DNA of 64,000 nucleotides from Pseudomonas sp. CFBP 13711 (GCF_014842265.1 NZ_JACYVI010000009.1:258509-322508); one strand, 5' to 3'. Counted from the stretch's first letter, positions 33,678-46,831 are shown. Made by a program: numbers and translations. Notes: generated from the sequence alone by a model not told the origin.

Positions 33678-34130
33678 ATGACGCTACGTACGCTTGCTGT
33701 AATCAGCCTTGTGGGCCTGCTCGCTGCCTGCAGCACGGCCGAAGCGCCAAAACCTGCGGCGCCCGCCAAACCTGCGCCCAACGCCATTACGCTGCCGGAA
33801 GGACAAGGTCCGTTGCAGCCGTTCCAGCGCGAATTGAGCGGCCAGTTGCTGGGCGTGCCAGCCGGCGCGGAAGTCGAGCTGGCGCTGCTGGTGATCGACG
33901 ATCGCAATCGCCCGCAGAAACTGCTGGCCAGCACCAAGCTGCTGGGGAACAACCAGTCGCTGCCGTTTCAGCTGCGCTTCAATCCTGAGGCCTTTCCGGT
34001 GGGCGCGCGCGTTGAACTGCGCGGCCGCGCCAGCAAGTCGGGGCAGCTGATTCTGCATCTGCCGTCCGTGCTGATCACCCAGCCCACCACTCAGGCGCTG
34101 GGTCAGCTGCAATTCGCTCCCGCGCCGTGA
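33678..34130 (+). CDS. YbaY-family lipoprotein
   Basis: A 150-residue lipoprotein with signal sequence MTLRTLAVISLVGLLAAC, where LLAAC is the lipobox. A Pro/Ala-rich linker (EAPKPAAPAKPAPNA) follows, and then a beta-rich YbaY-type domain (ELSGQLLGVPAGAEVELALLVIDDRNRPQKLLAS). Function is unknown; members sit in the outer envelope. The ATG at 33678 is chosen for the lipobox signal and GGAG eight bases upstream. Its stop overlaps the next gene's start by four bases (GTGA), coupling it to a methyltransferase. Confidence 0.82.
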   Translation: MTLRTLAVISLVGLLAACSTAEAPKPAAPAKPAPNAITLPEGQGPLQPFQRELSGQLLGVPAGAEVELALLVIDDRNRPQKLLASTKLLGNNQSLPFQLRFNPEAFPVGARVELRGRASKSGQLILHLPSVLITQPTTQALGQLQFAPAP

Positions 34131-34780
34131 CCGCTCCGTTTCACCTGCAAGCCGCATTGGGCGAACTGTTGGGCGATGCGCAACTGGTTGCCGAAGCGCT
34201 GCCGGGGACGGACCTGAAGCTGTGGCTGATCGACGCGAACAATATGGATCGCGCGTTCAGCCCCGAGGAAACCCGGCGCATTCTCGAAGACCCGCCCTAC
34301 TGGAGTTTCTGTTGGGCCAGTGGCCTGGCGCTGGCGCGCTTTCTCGCCGAGCAGCCGCAGTGGGTTGCGGGCAAGCGCGTGCTGGATTTCGGCGCGGGCT
34401 CGGGTGTCGCAGGCATCGCGGCGATGAAGGCCGGGGCGCTCGAAGTCGTCGCCTGTGATCTCGATCCGCTGGCGATCGAGGCCTGCCGAGCCAACGCTGA
34501 GCTGAACGGCGTGACGCTTCAGTATTCGGGGGACTTCTTCGCCGAAGACGATCGTTTCGATCTGATCCTCGTGGCGGACGTGCTGTACGACCGCGCCAAC
34601 CTGCCGTTGCTGGATCAGTTTCTCAGTCGTGGCAAACAAGCGTTGGTGGCCGATTCCCGGGTGCGGGACTTTCAGCACCCCTTGTATCAGCGACTGGGAA
34701 TTCTGGAGGCGCTGACGCTGCCCGATCTGGCCGAGCCGTGGCAGTTTCGCAAGGTGAGTCTTTATCACGCGGTCAGGTGA
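34127..34780 (+). CDS. Class I SAM-dependent methyltransferase (ETFB-lysine/NNT1-like)
   Basis: A 217-residue protein with the motif I loop VLDFGAGSGVAGIAAMKAGA near residue 85, the acidic VVACDLDPLAIEACRANAELNG after it, and a post-I strand DLILVADVLYDRAN. The PPYWSFCWASGLALARFL segment before motif I is typical of the NNT1/METTL20-like group, whose known members methylate lysine residues on proteins. The GTG start overlaps the lipoprotein stop (GTGA). The target protein is unknown. Confidence 0.85.
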   Translation: MTAPFHLQAALGELLGDAQLVAEALPGTDLKLWLIDANNMDRAFSPEETRRILEDPPYWSFCWASGLALARFLAEQPQWVAGKRVLDFGAGSGVAGIAAMKAGALEVVACDLDPLAIEACRANAELNGVTLQYSGDFFAEDDRFDLILVADVLYDRANLPLLDQFLSRGKQALVADSRVRDFQHPLYQRLGILEALTLPDLAEPWQFRKVSLYHAVR

Positions 34781-34886
34781 TGAGCCGCTAGGCGTCTGCA
34801 ATTTGACGACAGGCATCAACCCCGCTTCCGACAATCCCCCCAGCCCTTTATAGTTCGCGCCATCAAGCCTTCTTTCGAGACCCGCG

Positions 34887-35759
34887 ATGAGCCAGGACAC
34901 GCCGTACATCTTTGATGCGACCACCGCCACTTTCGATCAGATGGTCATCGAGAATTCCTTTCACAAACCCGTGCTGGTGGATTTCTGGGCCGAGTGGTGC
35001 GCGCCGTGCAAGGTGCTGATGCCGCTGCTGCAACAGATTGCCGAGAGTTATCAGGGCGAGTTGCTGCTGGCGAAGGTCGACTGCGACGCTGAACAGGACA
35101 TCGTGGCCCGCTTCGGCATTCGCAGCCTGCCCACCGTGGTGCTGTTCAAGGACGGCCAGCCGGTGGATGGGTTCTCCGGCGCCCAGCCTGAATCGCAAAT
35201 CCGCGCACTGCTTGAGCCCCATGTGCAAATGCCACCGCCGGCCGCCGCCGACCCGCTGAAAACCGCGCAGGCGATGTTCGCCGAGAGCCATTTCGCCGAA
35301 GCCGAAGCGGTTCTGCAGACCATCCTCGCCGAGGACAACACCAACGCTGCCGCGCTGATTTTGTATGCGCGCTGCCTGGCCGAACGTGGCGAGCTGACGG
35401 AAGCGCGCACGGTGCTGGACGCGGTGAAGAGCGATGAGCACAAAGCCGCGCTGGCCGGGGCGAAGGCGCAATTGACGTTTCTGGCTGAAGCCGCCGCGTT
35501 GCCTGACGTCGCCGAGCTGAAGTCGCGCTTGGCGCAGAACCCGCAGGACGACGAAGCCGCGCACCAACTGGCGATCCAGCAATTGTCCCGTCAGCAATAC
35601 GAAGCCGCGCTGGAAGGACTGCTCAAGCTGTTCATCCGCAACCGCAGCTACAACGAAGGCCAGCCGCACAAGACGCTGCTGCAGGTGTTTGACTTGCTGG
35701 GGAATGATCATCCGCTGGTCACGACCTACCGTCGTCGGCTGTTTGCGGCGCTTTACTAG
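34887..35759 (+). CDS. cnoX: Thioredoxin-like chaperedoxin CnoX (YbbN)
   Basis: A 290-residue protein made of an N-terminal thioredoxin domain with C38-A-P-C41 (WAEWCAPCK), the cis-proline loop SLPTVVLFKDG, and a C-terminal TPR part (helical pairs from residue 130). The family protects proteins during bleach stress and passes them to GroEL. Unlike E. coli YbbN, which lacks a full CxxC, this one keeps both cysteines, so a redox role is plausible. It lies 106 bases after the methyltransferase and likely has its own promoter. Confidence 0.92.
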   Translation: MSQDTPYIFDATTATFDQMVIENSFHKPVLVDFWAEWCAPCKVLMPLLQQIAESYQGELLLAKVDCDAEQDIVARFGIRSLPTVVLFKDGQPVDGFSGAQPESQIRALLEPHVQMPPPAAADPLKTAQAMFAESHFAEAEAVLQTILAEDNTNAAALILYARCLAERGELTEARTVLDAVKSDEHKAALAGAKAQLTFLAEAAALPDVAELKSRLAQNPQDDEAAHQLAIQQLSRQQYEAALEGLLKLFIRNRSYNEGQPHKTLLQVFDLLGNDHPLVTTYRRRLFAALY

Positions 35760-35760
35760 C

Positions 35761-35921
35761 CTTCCCTGCTGAAGCCGGTCTTTTAATGGACCGAGCCAGT
35801 TCCAAGGAATGTACGCGGTCTACTTGTGGGACCGGCTTTAGCCGGGAAGAGGCCCGCACCAGCACCCTCAATTTTGTGGTGTGACGGCTGAAGCATTCCC
35901 GGCTAAAGCCGGTCCTACACG
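35761..35921. repeat. Cluster of CCCGGCTAAAGCCGG-class REP units
   Basis: Three units occur: CTGCTGAAGCCGG near 35767, GGACCGGCTTTAGCCGGGAAG near 35829 and CCCGGCTAAAGCCGGTCC near 35897. They alternate in orientation, as in REPIN arrays. This is the same class as at 6330-6398. The cluster lies between cnoX and the small gene at 35944. Confidence 0.75.
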
Positions 35922-35943
35922 GGTCCAAAAACGGTTGTGTGTA

Positions 35944-36297
35944 TCATTCGATCCAGTGATACACCGGCGTGTCGCCCTGGCTTTCCACTTTCACGTTGGC
36001 GCTGTGGCGCATCCGCACCATCAGGCGTTTGCCCGCAGCGGTGCTACCCGACAAACCTTCCAGCTGACCGAGTAGATCCGGCCCGGTCAGATGGCCCGCT
36101 TTGCGCAACAGCTCTTGAGCGATATCCCAGACAGCATCGTTGCGACTGGCCGCAGGCTTGACGGACGTATCAACCGGCGCCGACGTTGCCTGCACCTGCG
36201 CGCCTGACTGAATGCCCAGCCGTGCCCAGTCGGCGTCGTCCATTTCCACAGTCAGATCCACCGGCAGATCGCCGACGGTTCCACGGATTCGCAGCAT
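35944..36297 (-). CDS. Conserved small hypothetical protein
   Basis: A 117-residue soluble protein starting MLRIRGTVGDLPVDLTVEMDDADWARLG, with no signal peptide or membrane segment. The middle is polar (TSAPVDTSVKPAASRNDAVWDIAQELLRKAGHLTGPDLLGQLEGLSG); the end (MRHSANVKVESQGDTPVYHWIE) reads like a short beta hairpin. I do not recognise a named domain. Codon use is like its neighbours. It is divergent from the zinc operon, sharing the 170-base region with the inverted repeat at 36421. Confidence 0.7.
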   Translation of the reverse strand: MLRIRGTVGDLPVDLTVEMDDADWARLGIQSGAQVQATSAPVDTSVKPAASRNDAVWDIAQELLRKAGHLTGPDLLGQLEGLSGSTAAGKRLMVRMRHSANVKVESQGDTPVYHWIE

Positions 36298-36420
36298 GGG
36301 GTGTGTCCTCTGATAGGGCGGACCGGCATGGTCCCACAGGAATTGTCGACCTGCACGTGATCCCTGAAAGCTCACCCTCCCACAAGGCTGATTGAAAAAG
36401 TTAAGAAACAGCGCAACGCA

Positions 36421-36442
36421 TTGTTATAAGATCACATAACAA
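36421..36442. promoter_or_regulatory. Inverted repeat upstream of the zinc operon, possible Zur site
   Basis: TTGTTAT and ATAACAA arms separated by eight bases, 28 bases before the DUF2796 start. Arms resemble half-sites of the zinc repressor Zur (GTTATA/TATAAC), but the spacing is longer than the classical operator, so the identity is tentative. Position would block the promoter. Confidence 0.45.
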
Positions 36443-36470
36443 ATTTCAGACTCGCCCCCGGAGCTTCCCC

Positions 36471-37049
36471 ATGCGTCGTTTGCTACTCGCCCTGCCCTTC
36501 GCCTTGCTGCCCCTCGCTGCTGCTCAAGCGGCTGATGAACATGACCACGATCATGAGCACGGCAGTCTCGGCGCGCATGTGCATGGTGTCGCGCGGCTGG
36601 ATATGGCGCTGGACGGTCGCACTCTGGAACTGGAACTCGACACGCCGGCGATGAACATCGTCGGCTTCGAGCACCCGGCAACCACGGACGCTGACAAGAT
36701 GACCTTGGCCCTGGCCAAGGAAACCCTGCTCAAACCCCACGCCCTGTTCAGTCTCCCGGAGGCAGCCGGATGCACCGCGACCAAACAGCGGGTGGAAAGC
36801 ACGCTGTTCGGCGACAAGGATGACGACGATCACGACCACGCCGATGGCGACGCGGCTGAACACGAGCACAGCGAAATTCACGGCCACTATCAGTTCACCT
36901 GCAGCGCGCCGAACGTGCTCAACAAGCTCGATCTGACCCAGCTGTTCAAAAGCTTCCCGGCCACCCAGACCATTCAGGTGCAGCTGGTGACACCGAAACG
37001 CCAGATGGGCGCTGAAGTGCGTCCGAGCAATCCGGTGGTCAAGTTTTAA
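36471..37049 (+). CDS. His-rich periplasmic DUF2796 (ZrgA-like) zinc protein
   Basis: A 192-residue secreted protein with signal peptide MRRLLLALPFALLPLAAAQA. Two histidine-rich patches follow: DEHDHDHEHGSLGAHVHG near residues 22-39 and DDDDHDHADGDAAEHEHSEIHGH near 117-139. The domain is DUF2796, whose members bind zinc in the periplasm. It heads an operon with an ABC ATPase, an FtsX-type permease and a DUF3299 protein, the PA4063-PA4066 arrangement that is zinc-starvation induced in P. aeruginosa. GGAG precedes the ATG. An inverted repeat upstream may be the regulator site. Confidence 0.9.
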   Translation: MRRLLLALPFALLPLAAAQAADEHDHDHEHGSLGAHVHGVARLDMALDGRTLELELDTPAMNIVGFEHPATTDADKMTLALAKETLLKPHALFSLPEAAGCTATKQRVESTLFGDKDDDDHDHADGDAAEHEHSEIHGHYQFTCSAPNVLNKLDLTQLFKSFPATQTIQVQLVTPKRQMGAEVRPSNPVVKF

Positions 37050-37112
37050 CCAACGCCACTCCATCAGCGACCGGGCTTCCCGGTCGATCACTTTTCAAAC
37101 GCACGTGTGGCC

Positions 37113-37823
37113 ATGACTCAAGCGCTCATTGAATTGTCCGAACTCGGCTTCAGCTGGCCGGGGCATCCGCAGCTGCTGGACATTCAGGCGTTTCGCCTCG
37201 ATGCCGGCGAAACCCTGTTTCTCAAAGGCCCCAGCGGCAGTGGCAAAACCACGCTGCTCGGTCTGCTGGGCGGTGTGCAGCGCCCCAACCGCGGCAGCGT
37301 TCGCCTGCTCGGCCAAGAACTGACACAGCTCTCGGCCGGCGCCCGGGACAGGTTTCGTGTCGACCACACCGGCTACATCTTTCAGCAATTCAATTTGCTG
37401 CCGTTTTTGTCGGTGCGCGAGAACGTCGAGCTGCCGTGCCGCTTTTCCAAATTACGCACCCAGCGGGCCACCCAACGCCACGGCAGCGTCGACATAGCGG
37501 CCGAAACCCTGCTCGCTCACTTGGGTTTGAAAGACCCCGAAATGCTCAGCCGCCGCGCCGATTCGCTGTCCATCGGTCAGCAGCAACGGGTTGCTGCCGC
37601 TCGCGCCCTGATCGGCCAGCCGGAGCTGGTGATCGCTGACGAACCCACCTCGGCGCTGGATGCCGACGCCCGCGAAGCGTTCATTCAGTTGCTGTTCGCC
37701 GAGTGCCGCGAGGCCGGCGCCAGCCTCTTATTCGTCAGCCACGATCAAAGCCTGGCGCCGCTGTTCGACCGCAACCTGTCGCTGGCCGAACTCAATCGCG
37801 CCGCCGTCGCTGCAGAGGTTTGA
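37113..37823 (+). CDS. ABC transporter ATP-binding protein (MacB/LolD type)
   Basis: A 236-residue ATPase with Walker A GPSGSGKTTL near residue 38, Q-loop in YIFQQFNLLPFLSV, signature LSIGQQQR, Walker B LVIADEPTSALD and the switch His in FVSHDQ. The type is the one that pairs with FtsX-like permeases in lipoprotein- or macrolide-type mechanotransmission. It pairs with the permease gene starting one base after its stop. Its place inside the zinc operon suggests a role in moving or sensing zinc-binding protein. I use the ATG at 37113; a GTG six bases upstream is possible. Confidence 0.9.
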   Translation: MTQALIELSELGFSWPGHPQLLDIQAFRLDAGETLFLKGPSGSGKTTLLGLLGGVQRPNRGSVRLLGQELTQLSAGARDRFRVDHTGYIFQQFNLLPFLSVRENVELPCRFSKLRTQRATQRHGSVDIAAETLLAHLGLKDPEMLSRRADSLSIGQQQRVAAARALIGQPELVIADEPTSALDADAREAFIQLLFAECREAGASLLFVSHDQSLAPLFDRNLSLAELNRAAVAAEV

Positions 37824-37824
37824 G

Positions 37825-39090
37825 ATGTATCTTCTTCGTCTGGCGCTGGCCAGCCTCGCCAACCGCCGCTTCACTGCCTTCCTCACCGCATTCGCCATCG
37901 CCCTCTCCGTCTGCCTGCTGCTGGCGGTCGAACGGGTGCGCACCGAAGCACGCGCCAGTTTTGCCAGCACCATCAGCGGCACGGACCTGATCGTCGGCGC
38001 GCGCTCGGGATCGGTCAACCTGCTGCTGTACTCGGTGTTCCGCATCGGCAACGCCACCAACAACATTCGCTGGGACAGTTTCGAGCACTTCGCCAACAGC
38101 AAGCAGGTGAAGTGGGCGATTCCGATTTCCCTCGGCGACAGCCATCGCGGCTATCGGGTGATGGGCACCAACGAATCGTATTTCGAGCATTACCAGTACG
38201 GCCGTCAGCAGCACCTGGAGCTGGCCGACGGCCGGCCGTTCGCCACCGACCCGTTCGAGGTGGTGCTCGGCGCGGAAGTGGCGGACGCGCTGCATTACAC
38301 GCTGGGCGACAAGCTGGTGCTGGCCCACGGCGTCGCGACGGTGAGTCTGGTCAAGCATGACGACAAGCCGTTCACCGTCGTCGGCATTCTCAAACGCACC
38401 GGCACGCCGGTGGACCGCACGCTGCACATTAGCCTCGGCGGCATGGAAGCGATTCACATCGACTGGCACAACGGCGTGCCCGCCCAAGGCGCCGGGCGTA
38501 TCAGTGCCGACCAGGCCCGCAACATGGACCTCACGCCCACCGCCATCACTGCATTCATGCTCGGGCTGAACAGCAAGATCGCCACCTTCGCTGTGCAGCG
38601 CGACATCAACGAGTTCCGGGGCGAGCCGATGCTGGCGATTCTGCCGGGGGTGGCGTTGCAGGAGCTGTGGAGCCTGATGGGCACGGCTGAAAAAGCGCTG
38701 TTCGTGATTTCGCTGTTTGTGGTGCTCACCGGGCTGATCGGCATGCTGACGGCGATTCTCACCAGCCTCAACGAGCGGCGTCGGGAGATGGCGATTCTGC
38801 GCTCGGTGGGCGCACGCCCTTGGCACATCGCCAGTCTGCTGGTGCTGGAAGCGTTTGCCCTGGCGCTGGGAGGATCGGTTTGCGGACTGGCGCTGCTTTA
38901 CATCGGCATTGCCTCCGCGCAGGGTTACGTGCAGGCCAATTACGGTTTGTACCTGCCGCTGTCCCTGCCAAGCACCTACGAATGGACGCTGCTGGCAGGC
39001 ATTCTCGGCGCTGCCGTGTTGATGGGCACCGTTCCCGCGTGGCTTGCCTATCGCCAGTCGTTGGCAGACGGGTTGTCGATTCGTTTATGA
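37825..39090 (+). CDS. ABC transporter permease, FtsX/MacB type
   Basis: A 421-residue protein with one N-terminal helix (FTAFLTAFAIALSVCLLLAVERV), a large periplasmic domain (residues about 40-290), and three C-terminal helices (ALFVISLFVVLTGLIGMLTAIL, then about 345-375 and 395-415). The coupling segment is LNERRREMAILRSVGARPWHIASLLVLEAFALALGG. This is the mechanotransmission permease design. The ATG at 37825 lies one base after the ATPase stop, with AGAGG upstream, so the pair is made together as part of the zinc operon. Confidence 0.9.
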   Translation: MYLLRLALASLANRRFTAFLTAFAIALSVCLLLAVERVRTEARASFASTISGTDLIVGARSGSVNLLLYSVFRIGNATNNIRWDSFEHFANSKQVKWAIPISLGDSHRGYRVMGTNESYFEHYQYGRQQHLELADGRPFATDPFEVVLGAEVADALHYTLGDKLVLAHGVATVSLVKHDDKPFTVVGILKRTGTPVDRTLHISLGGMEAIHIDWHNGVPAQGAGRISADQARNMDLTPTAITAFMLGLNSKIATFAVQRDINEFRGEPMLAILPGVALQELWSLMGTAEKALFVISLFVVLTGLIGMLTAILTSLNERRREMAILRSVGARPWHIASLLVLEAFALALGGSVCGLALLYIGIASAQGYVQANYGLYLPLSLPSTYEWTLLAGILGAAVLMGTVPAWLAYRQSLADGLSIRL

Positions 39091-39100
39091 GGTCGTTGTG

Positions 39101-39625
39101 ATGCGAATGGGTTGGCTGCTGTGGTTGATGATCGTCGCAACGCCGTTGTGGGCCCAGGACCTGCGCGTGCTGACGTGGCAGGAAATGATCCCGCCCGACG
39201 CGCCACCGGTGAAGCTGATCACCGCGCCGATCCATAACCTGTCGAGCATGGCAGACACCCTGTCCGTCGAGTCCGCGCCGGCCGCCCATCAACTGGCGCC
39301 CCATGCACCGGTGGTCAAGTCGCTGGACGGCGAGCGAGTGCGTCTGCCGGGTTACATCGTGCCGCTGGAAGTCAGCGAGGAAGGCCGGGTGACGGAGTTT
39401 CTGTTGGTCCCATATTTCGGCGCCTGCATTCATGTGCCTCCACCGCCGCCGAATCAGATCGTCCACGTGACCAGCGAACTGGGCGTCAAGGTGGACGAGC
39501 TGTACCAGCCCTACTGGATCGAAGGCCCGATGCAGGTCAAATCCTCGACCACCGAACTGGCCGACGCGGGTTACCAGATGGAAGCGGACAAGATTCTGGT
39601 GTACGAAATGCCAGATGAGCAGTGA
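39101..39625 (+). CDS. DUF3299 periplasmic protein of the zinc operon
   Basis: A 174-residue secreted protein with signal peptide MRMGWLLWLMIVATPLWA and the DUF3299 core. The core includes RLPGYIVPLEVSEEGRVTEFLLVPYFGACIHVPPPPPNQIVHV, with a single Cys in GACIHVPPPPPNQ, a pattern typical of the family. Function is unknown; it is the fourth gene of the operon, ten bases after the permease with GAGG upstream. Confidence 0.87.
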   Translation: MRMGWLLWLMIVATPLWAQDLRVLTWQEMIPPDAPPVKLITAPIHNLSSMADTLSVESAPAAHQLAPHAPVVKSLDGERVRLPGYIVPLEVSEEGRVTEFLLVPYFGACIHVPPPPPNQIVHVTSELGVKVDELYQPYWIEGPMQVKSSTTELADAGYQMEADKILVYEMPDEQ

Positions 39626-39736
39626 GGGTCGTTAGCAGGCACACCCTAATTGCACTTTCATTGAGCCAGGTCAAAAACCGCGAAACAGACGCTTCGTAAC
39701 ATACGGCATCTCTTTTTATGCCCTTACGGAGCCCCC

Positions 39737-40423
39737 ATGCACAAGTCCCTGCTCAGCGTGCCCCTGCTCGCGCTTGCACTCGGTGTCCCTCTCGCCGCTC
39801 ACGCCCACCAGGCCGGTGACTTCATCATTCGCGCCGGTGCTGCCACGACGGCGCCCAACGAAGAAAGCGGAAACCTGAAGCTGGACGGCACCAAAGTCCC
39901 GGGTACCAAAGCGACGCTGGACAGCGACACCCAACTGGGGCTGGCCTTCGCCTACATGCTCACCGATTACGTGGGCCTTGAGTTGCTGGCGGCAACGCCC
40001 TTCCAGCACACTGTCGCGGTTAAAGGCCTGGGCCCGGGTCTGGATGGCAAGCTGGCGGACGTGAAACAGCTGCCGCCAACCCTGTCGCTGCAGTACTACC
40101 CGATGGACGCGACGTCGAAATTCCAGCCATACGCCGGTGTCGGCGTGAACTACACCTGGTTCTACGACGAAAACCTGAGCAGCGAACGCAAAGGACAGGG
40201 CATGAACAACCTGCACATCAAGAATTCGTGGGGCTGGGCCGGTCAGATCGGCGCGGACTACATGCTGACGGACAAGATCATGCTCAACGCCGCCGTCTGG
40301 TACGTGGACATCGACACCCAAGCCACGCTGGACGGTCCGTCGGCGCTGGGCGTCGGCCGAACCAAAGTGAACGTGGACGTCGATCCATGGGTGTACATGG
40401 TCGGCGTGGGCTACAAGTTCTAA
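39737..40423 (+). CDS. ompW: OmpW-family outer-membrane protein
   Basis: A 228-residue eight-stranded outer-membrane barrel with signal peptide MHKSLLSVPLLALALGVPLAAHA. Barrel blocks include AGDFIIRAGAATTAPNEES, QLGLAFAYMLTDYVGLELLAATPFQHTV, LSLQYYPMD, YAGVGVNYTWFYDE, and the terminal VYMVGVGYKF with the outer-membrane-sorting Phe. OmpW proteins form narrow hydrophobic channels. GGAG lies five bases before the ATG. It ends at a strong bidirectional terminator. Confidence 0.92.
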   Translation: MHKSLLSVPLLALALGVPLAAHAHQAGDFIIRAGAATTAPNEESGNLKLDGTKVPGTKATLDSDTQLGLAFAYMLTDYVGLELLAATPFQHTVAVKGLGPGLDGKLADVKQLPPTLSLQYYPMDATSKFQPYAGVGVNYTWFYDENLSSERKGQGMNNLHIKNSWGWAGQIGADYMLTDKIMLNAAVWYVDIDTQATLDGPSALGVGRTKVNVDVDPWVYMVGVGYKF

Positions 40424-40465
40424 GCGCTTGAAGTTCGAAGCGTTTGCGCCCGAACCAGCAGGCAC

Positions 40466-40493
40466 AAAAAAGGCACCTCCTCGGTGCCTTTTT
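40466..40493. terminator. Bidirectional intrinsic terminator between ompW and the epimerase gene
   Basis: Stem GGCACC/GGTGCC with a five-base loop, preceded by AAAAAA and followed by TTTTT, so it works on both strands. Confidence 0.9.
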
Positions 40494-40505
40494 GCTGCGC
40501 GGGTT

Positions 40506-41435
40506 TCAGCGCCCCAGCAGCCGCGCCAGCCCGACTTTCAGCGGCGTCGGCTCGGGCACCTTAAAGCGCTCAAGCAGACGCTGATTGCTGGCACGTGAAT
40601 GCTTGATGTCACCCGAACGTGCCGGCAGGTAGCTCACCGGCGGCAGATCTCCCACCACCTCGGCAAGGGCGCTCAGCAGCTCATTCAACGAAGTCGTCGC
40701 GTTCAGCCCGACATTGACTGCGCCCTCTGCCACCGTCGGCATCTCGATGCCCTGCACCACAAGGTCCACCAGGTCCTCGACGTAGAAGAAGTCCCGGGTC
40801 TGCTCGCCGTCGCCGAACACCGCAATCGGCAGACCGTTTACCGCCCGCTCTGCGAAAATGCTGATCACGCCGGAGTACGGCGAAGAAGGGTCCTGACGCG
40901 GGCCGAAGATGTTGAAGAAGCGGAAAATCACGGGCTCGAAACCGTGCTGGCGACGATAGAAATCGAAGTAGTGCTCACCGGCCAGTTTGTCCGACGCGTA
41001 GGGGGTCAGCGGCGCTTTCGGCGTGTCTTCGGTGATGGCCTCGCCTTCACCGTTATTGCCGTAAACCGCAGCGCTGGAAGCAAACACCACGCGTTTGATA
41101 CCGGCCTCGCGCATCGCTTCACAGACATTTAGCGTGCCGATGAAATTGCTCTGGTGCGTCTTCACCGGATCATCCACCGAGGCCTGCACCGACGCGACGG
41201 CAGCCAGGTGCGCCACGGCCTGACAACCCACCGCCGCCCGGGCCACCAGCGCGGCATCGGCGACATCACCTTCGATCAACTCGACACGGGGATTGTCCAG
41301 AGGCAGGTTGCTGCGTTTGCCGGTGGAAAGATCGTCGAGGATGCGTACCGCGTAGCCCTTGGCGAGCAGCGCGTCGGTCAGGTGCGAACCGATGAAACCG
41401 GCGCCGCCGGTGATGAGGACAGGAGCATCAGACAT
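40506..41435 (-). CDS. NAD-dependent sugar epimerase/dehydratase (extended SDR)
   Basis: A 309-residue protein with the Rossmann loop TGGAGFIGSHL near residue 9, LVEGDV-type LIEGDVAD, the catalytic Tyr-Lys pair in YASDK near residue 148, and FRFFNIFGPRQDPSSPYSGVISIF. This is the UDP-glucose/GlcNAc 4-epimerase-like branch, used for surface polysaccharide sugars. The ATG at 41435 is chosen because the fold starts there; its first bases overlap the stop of the upstream gene by eight, so translation is coupled. No other polysaccharide genes are nearby, so the sugar is unknown. Confidence 0.87.
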   Translation of the reverse strand: MSDAPVLITGGAGFIGSHLTDALLAKGYAVRILDDLSTGKRSNLPLDNPRVELIEGDVADAALVARAAVGCQAVAHLAAVASVQASVDDPVKTHQSNFIGTLNVCEAMREAGIKRVVFASSAAVYGNNGEGEAITEDTPKAPLTPYASDKLAGEHYFDFYRRQHGFEPVIFRFFNIFGPRQDPSSPYSGVISIFAERAVNGLPIAVFGDGEQTRDFFYVEDLVDLVVQGIEMPTVAEGAVNVGLNATTSLNELLSALAEVVGDLPPVSYLPARSGDIKHSRASNQRLLERFKVPEPTPLKVGLARLLGR

Positions 41436-42312
41436 GGCGGTAATAGCGGTCCAGTAGGTTGGGCAAACCAGCACGCCAGGCGCGTGGCTTGATACCGAAA
41501 GTGTGGAGAATTTTCTTGCAGGCGAGCACGGCGTTCTGCGGCTCTTCGCTGGCGTCCGGGCGCGCGGCGTGGGCCTGGGCGGTCGGCGTTTCGATTGCCA
41601 GCGGGCGCAGCAGACGTGCTTCGGTCAATACGGCCTGACCGAACGCCAATGGCGTGGTCGCTTCGTGCCCGGCGTAGTGGTAAGTGCCCCACAGCGGCGC
41701 GGCGCAATCGAGCTGTTTGAGCACCGAAATGATGACCCTTGCGGCGTCATCGACCGGGGTCGGATTGCCACGACGGTCGTCCGCCAGCAGCAATTCACCG
41801 GGGGATTCGGCGCGGCTGAGAAAGCGCCCGAGCACGCCTTCGGCGCTGTCGTCGAGCAGCCAGCCGAACCGAAGCAGCACGTGCTGCGGGCAGGTGGCGC
41901 GCACGCTTTGCTCGATGCGCCACAAGGCCTGGCCACGGGAACCCAGCGGCACGGGCTCGTCTTTTTCGCTGTAAGCCGTCGCCCGCGAACCGTCGAACAC
42001 GCGGTAGCTGGACGGTTGGACGAGGACGATATTGTGGTGCTGGCACAGTTCAGCGAGACGCTCGACGGAGCGTTCCTGATTGTCCAGCCTGTCAGCGCTC
42101 ACCCGCTCCGCCTGAAACCAGTCGAAGTAGTAAGCGAGATTGATCAAGGCATCCGGGCGGGTGTCATCGAGCAGTTGCGTCAGGCTTGCCGCGTCCCAAC
42201 CGTCTTGGGGTGGACGCGGCGCGAGGAAACCAATGTTCTCCTCGGCACCTAGACGAATCAACGCCTGCCCGAGGGCATTCCCGCCGCCCAACAGCATAAG
42301 GCGCATTCGCAT
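41428..42312 (-). CDS. RmlD-like sugar-nucleotide-binding SDR protein
   Basis: A 294-residue protein with an N-terminal Rossmann loop LMLLGGGNALGQALIRLG and the RmlD-like middle YHYAGHE. Its own blocks include ALINLAYYFDWFQ and PSSYRVFDGS. The usual SDR catalytic Tyr-x3-Lys is not clear, so it may be a binding or regulatory relative rather than a dTDP-rhamnose synthase. It is coupled to the downstream epimerase by an eight-base overlap. The ATG at 42312 gives the glycine loop near residue 6; M at 42306 is an alternative. Confidence 0.75.
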   Translation of the reverse strand: MRMRLMLLGGGNALGQALIRLGAEENIGFLAPRPPQDGWDAASLTQLLDDTRPDALINLAYYFDWFQAERVSADRLDNQERSVERLAELCQHHNIVLVQPSSYRVFDGSRATAYSEKDEPVPLGSRGQALWRIEQSVRATCPQHVLLRFGWLLDDSAEGVLGRFLSRAESPGELLLADDRRGNPTPVDDAARVIISVLKQLDCAAPLWGTYHYAGHEATTPLAFGQAVLTEARLLRPLAIETPTAQAHAARPDASEEPQNAVLACKKILHTFGIKPRAWRAGLPNLLDRYYRHV

Positions 42313-42514
42313 AGAGTCAGCAGGCTCAGTCTTCAGGTCGATTAAAAATAGGTGAAAAACGTCCGCAAACATAACACGTCATCGGGCAAGTCCCAACAAC
42401 GGCGGGCATGCGCGCGTGCGGCGCCCTGAAACGCGTCTCCGATCACTCGCCCTTGTGTCTTCCCCTGAGCATCTGACCCTTGCATCTACCCGCCGGCGCC
42501 CGCATTAATTGCGC

Positions 42515-46828
<4,314 letters not shown>

Positions 46829-46831
46829 ATC

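Noticed and set aside
40506..42312. Start of an O-antigen or rhamnose cluster
   Set aside because: Only two SDR-type genes are present; no glycosyltransferase, polymerase or rml genes adjoin.
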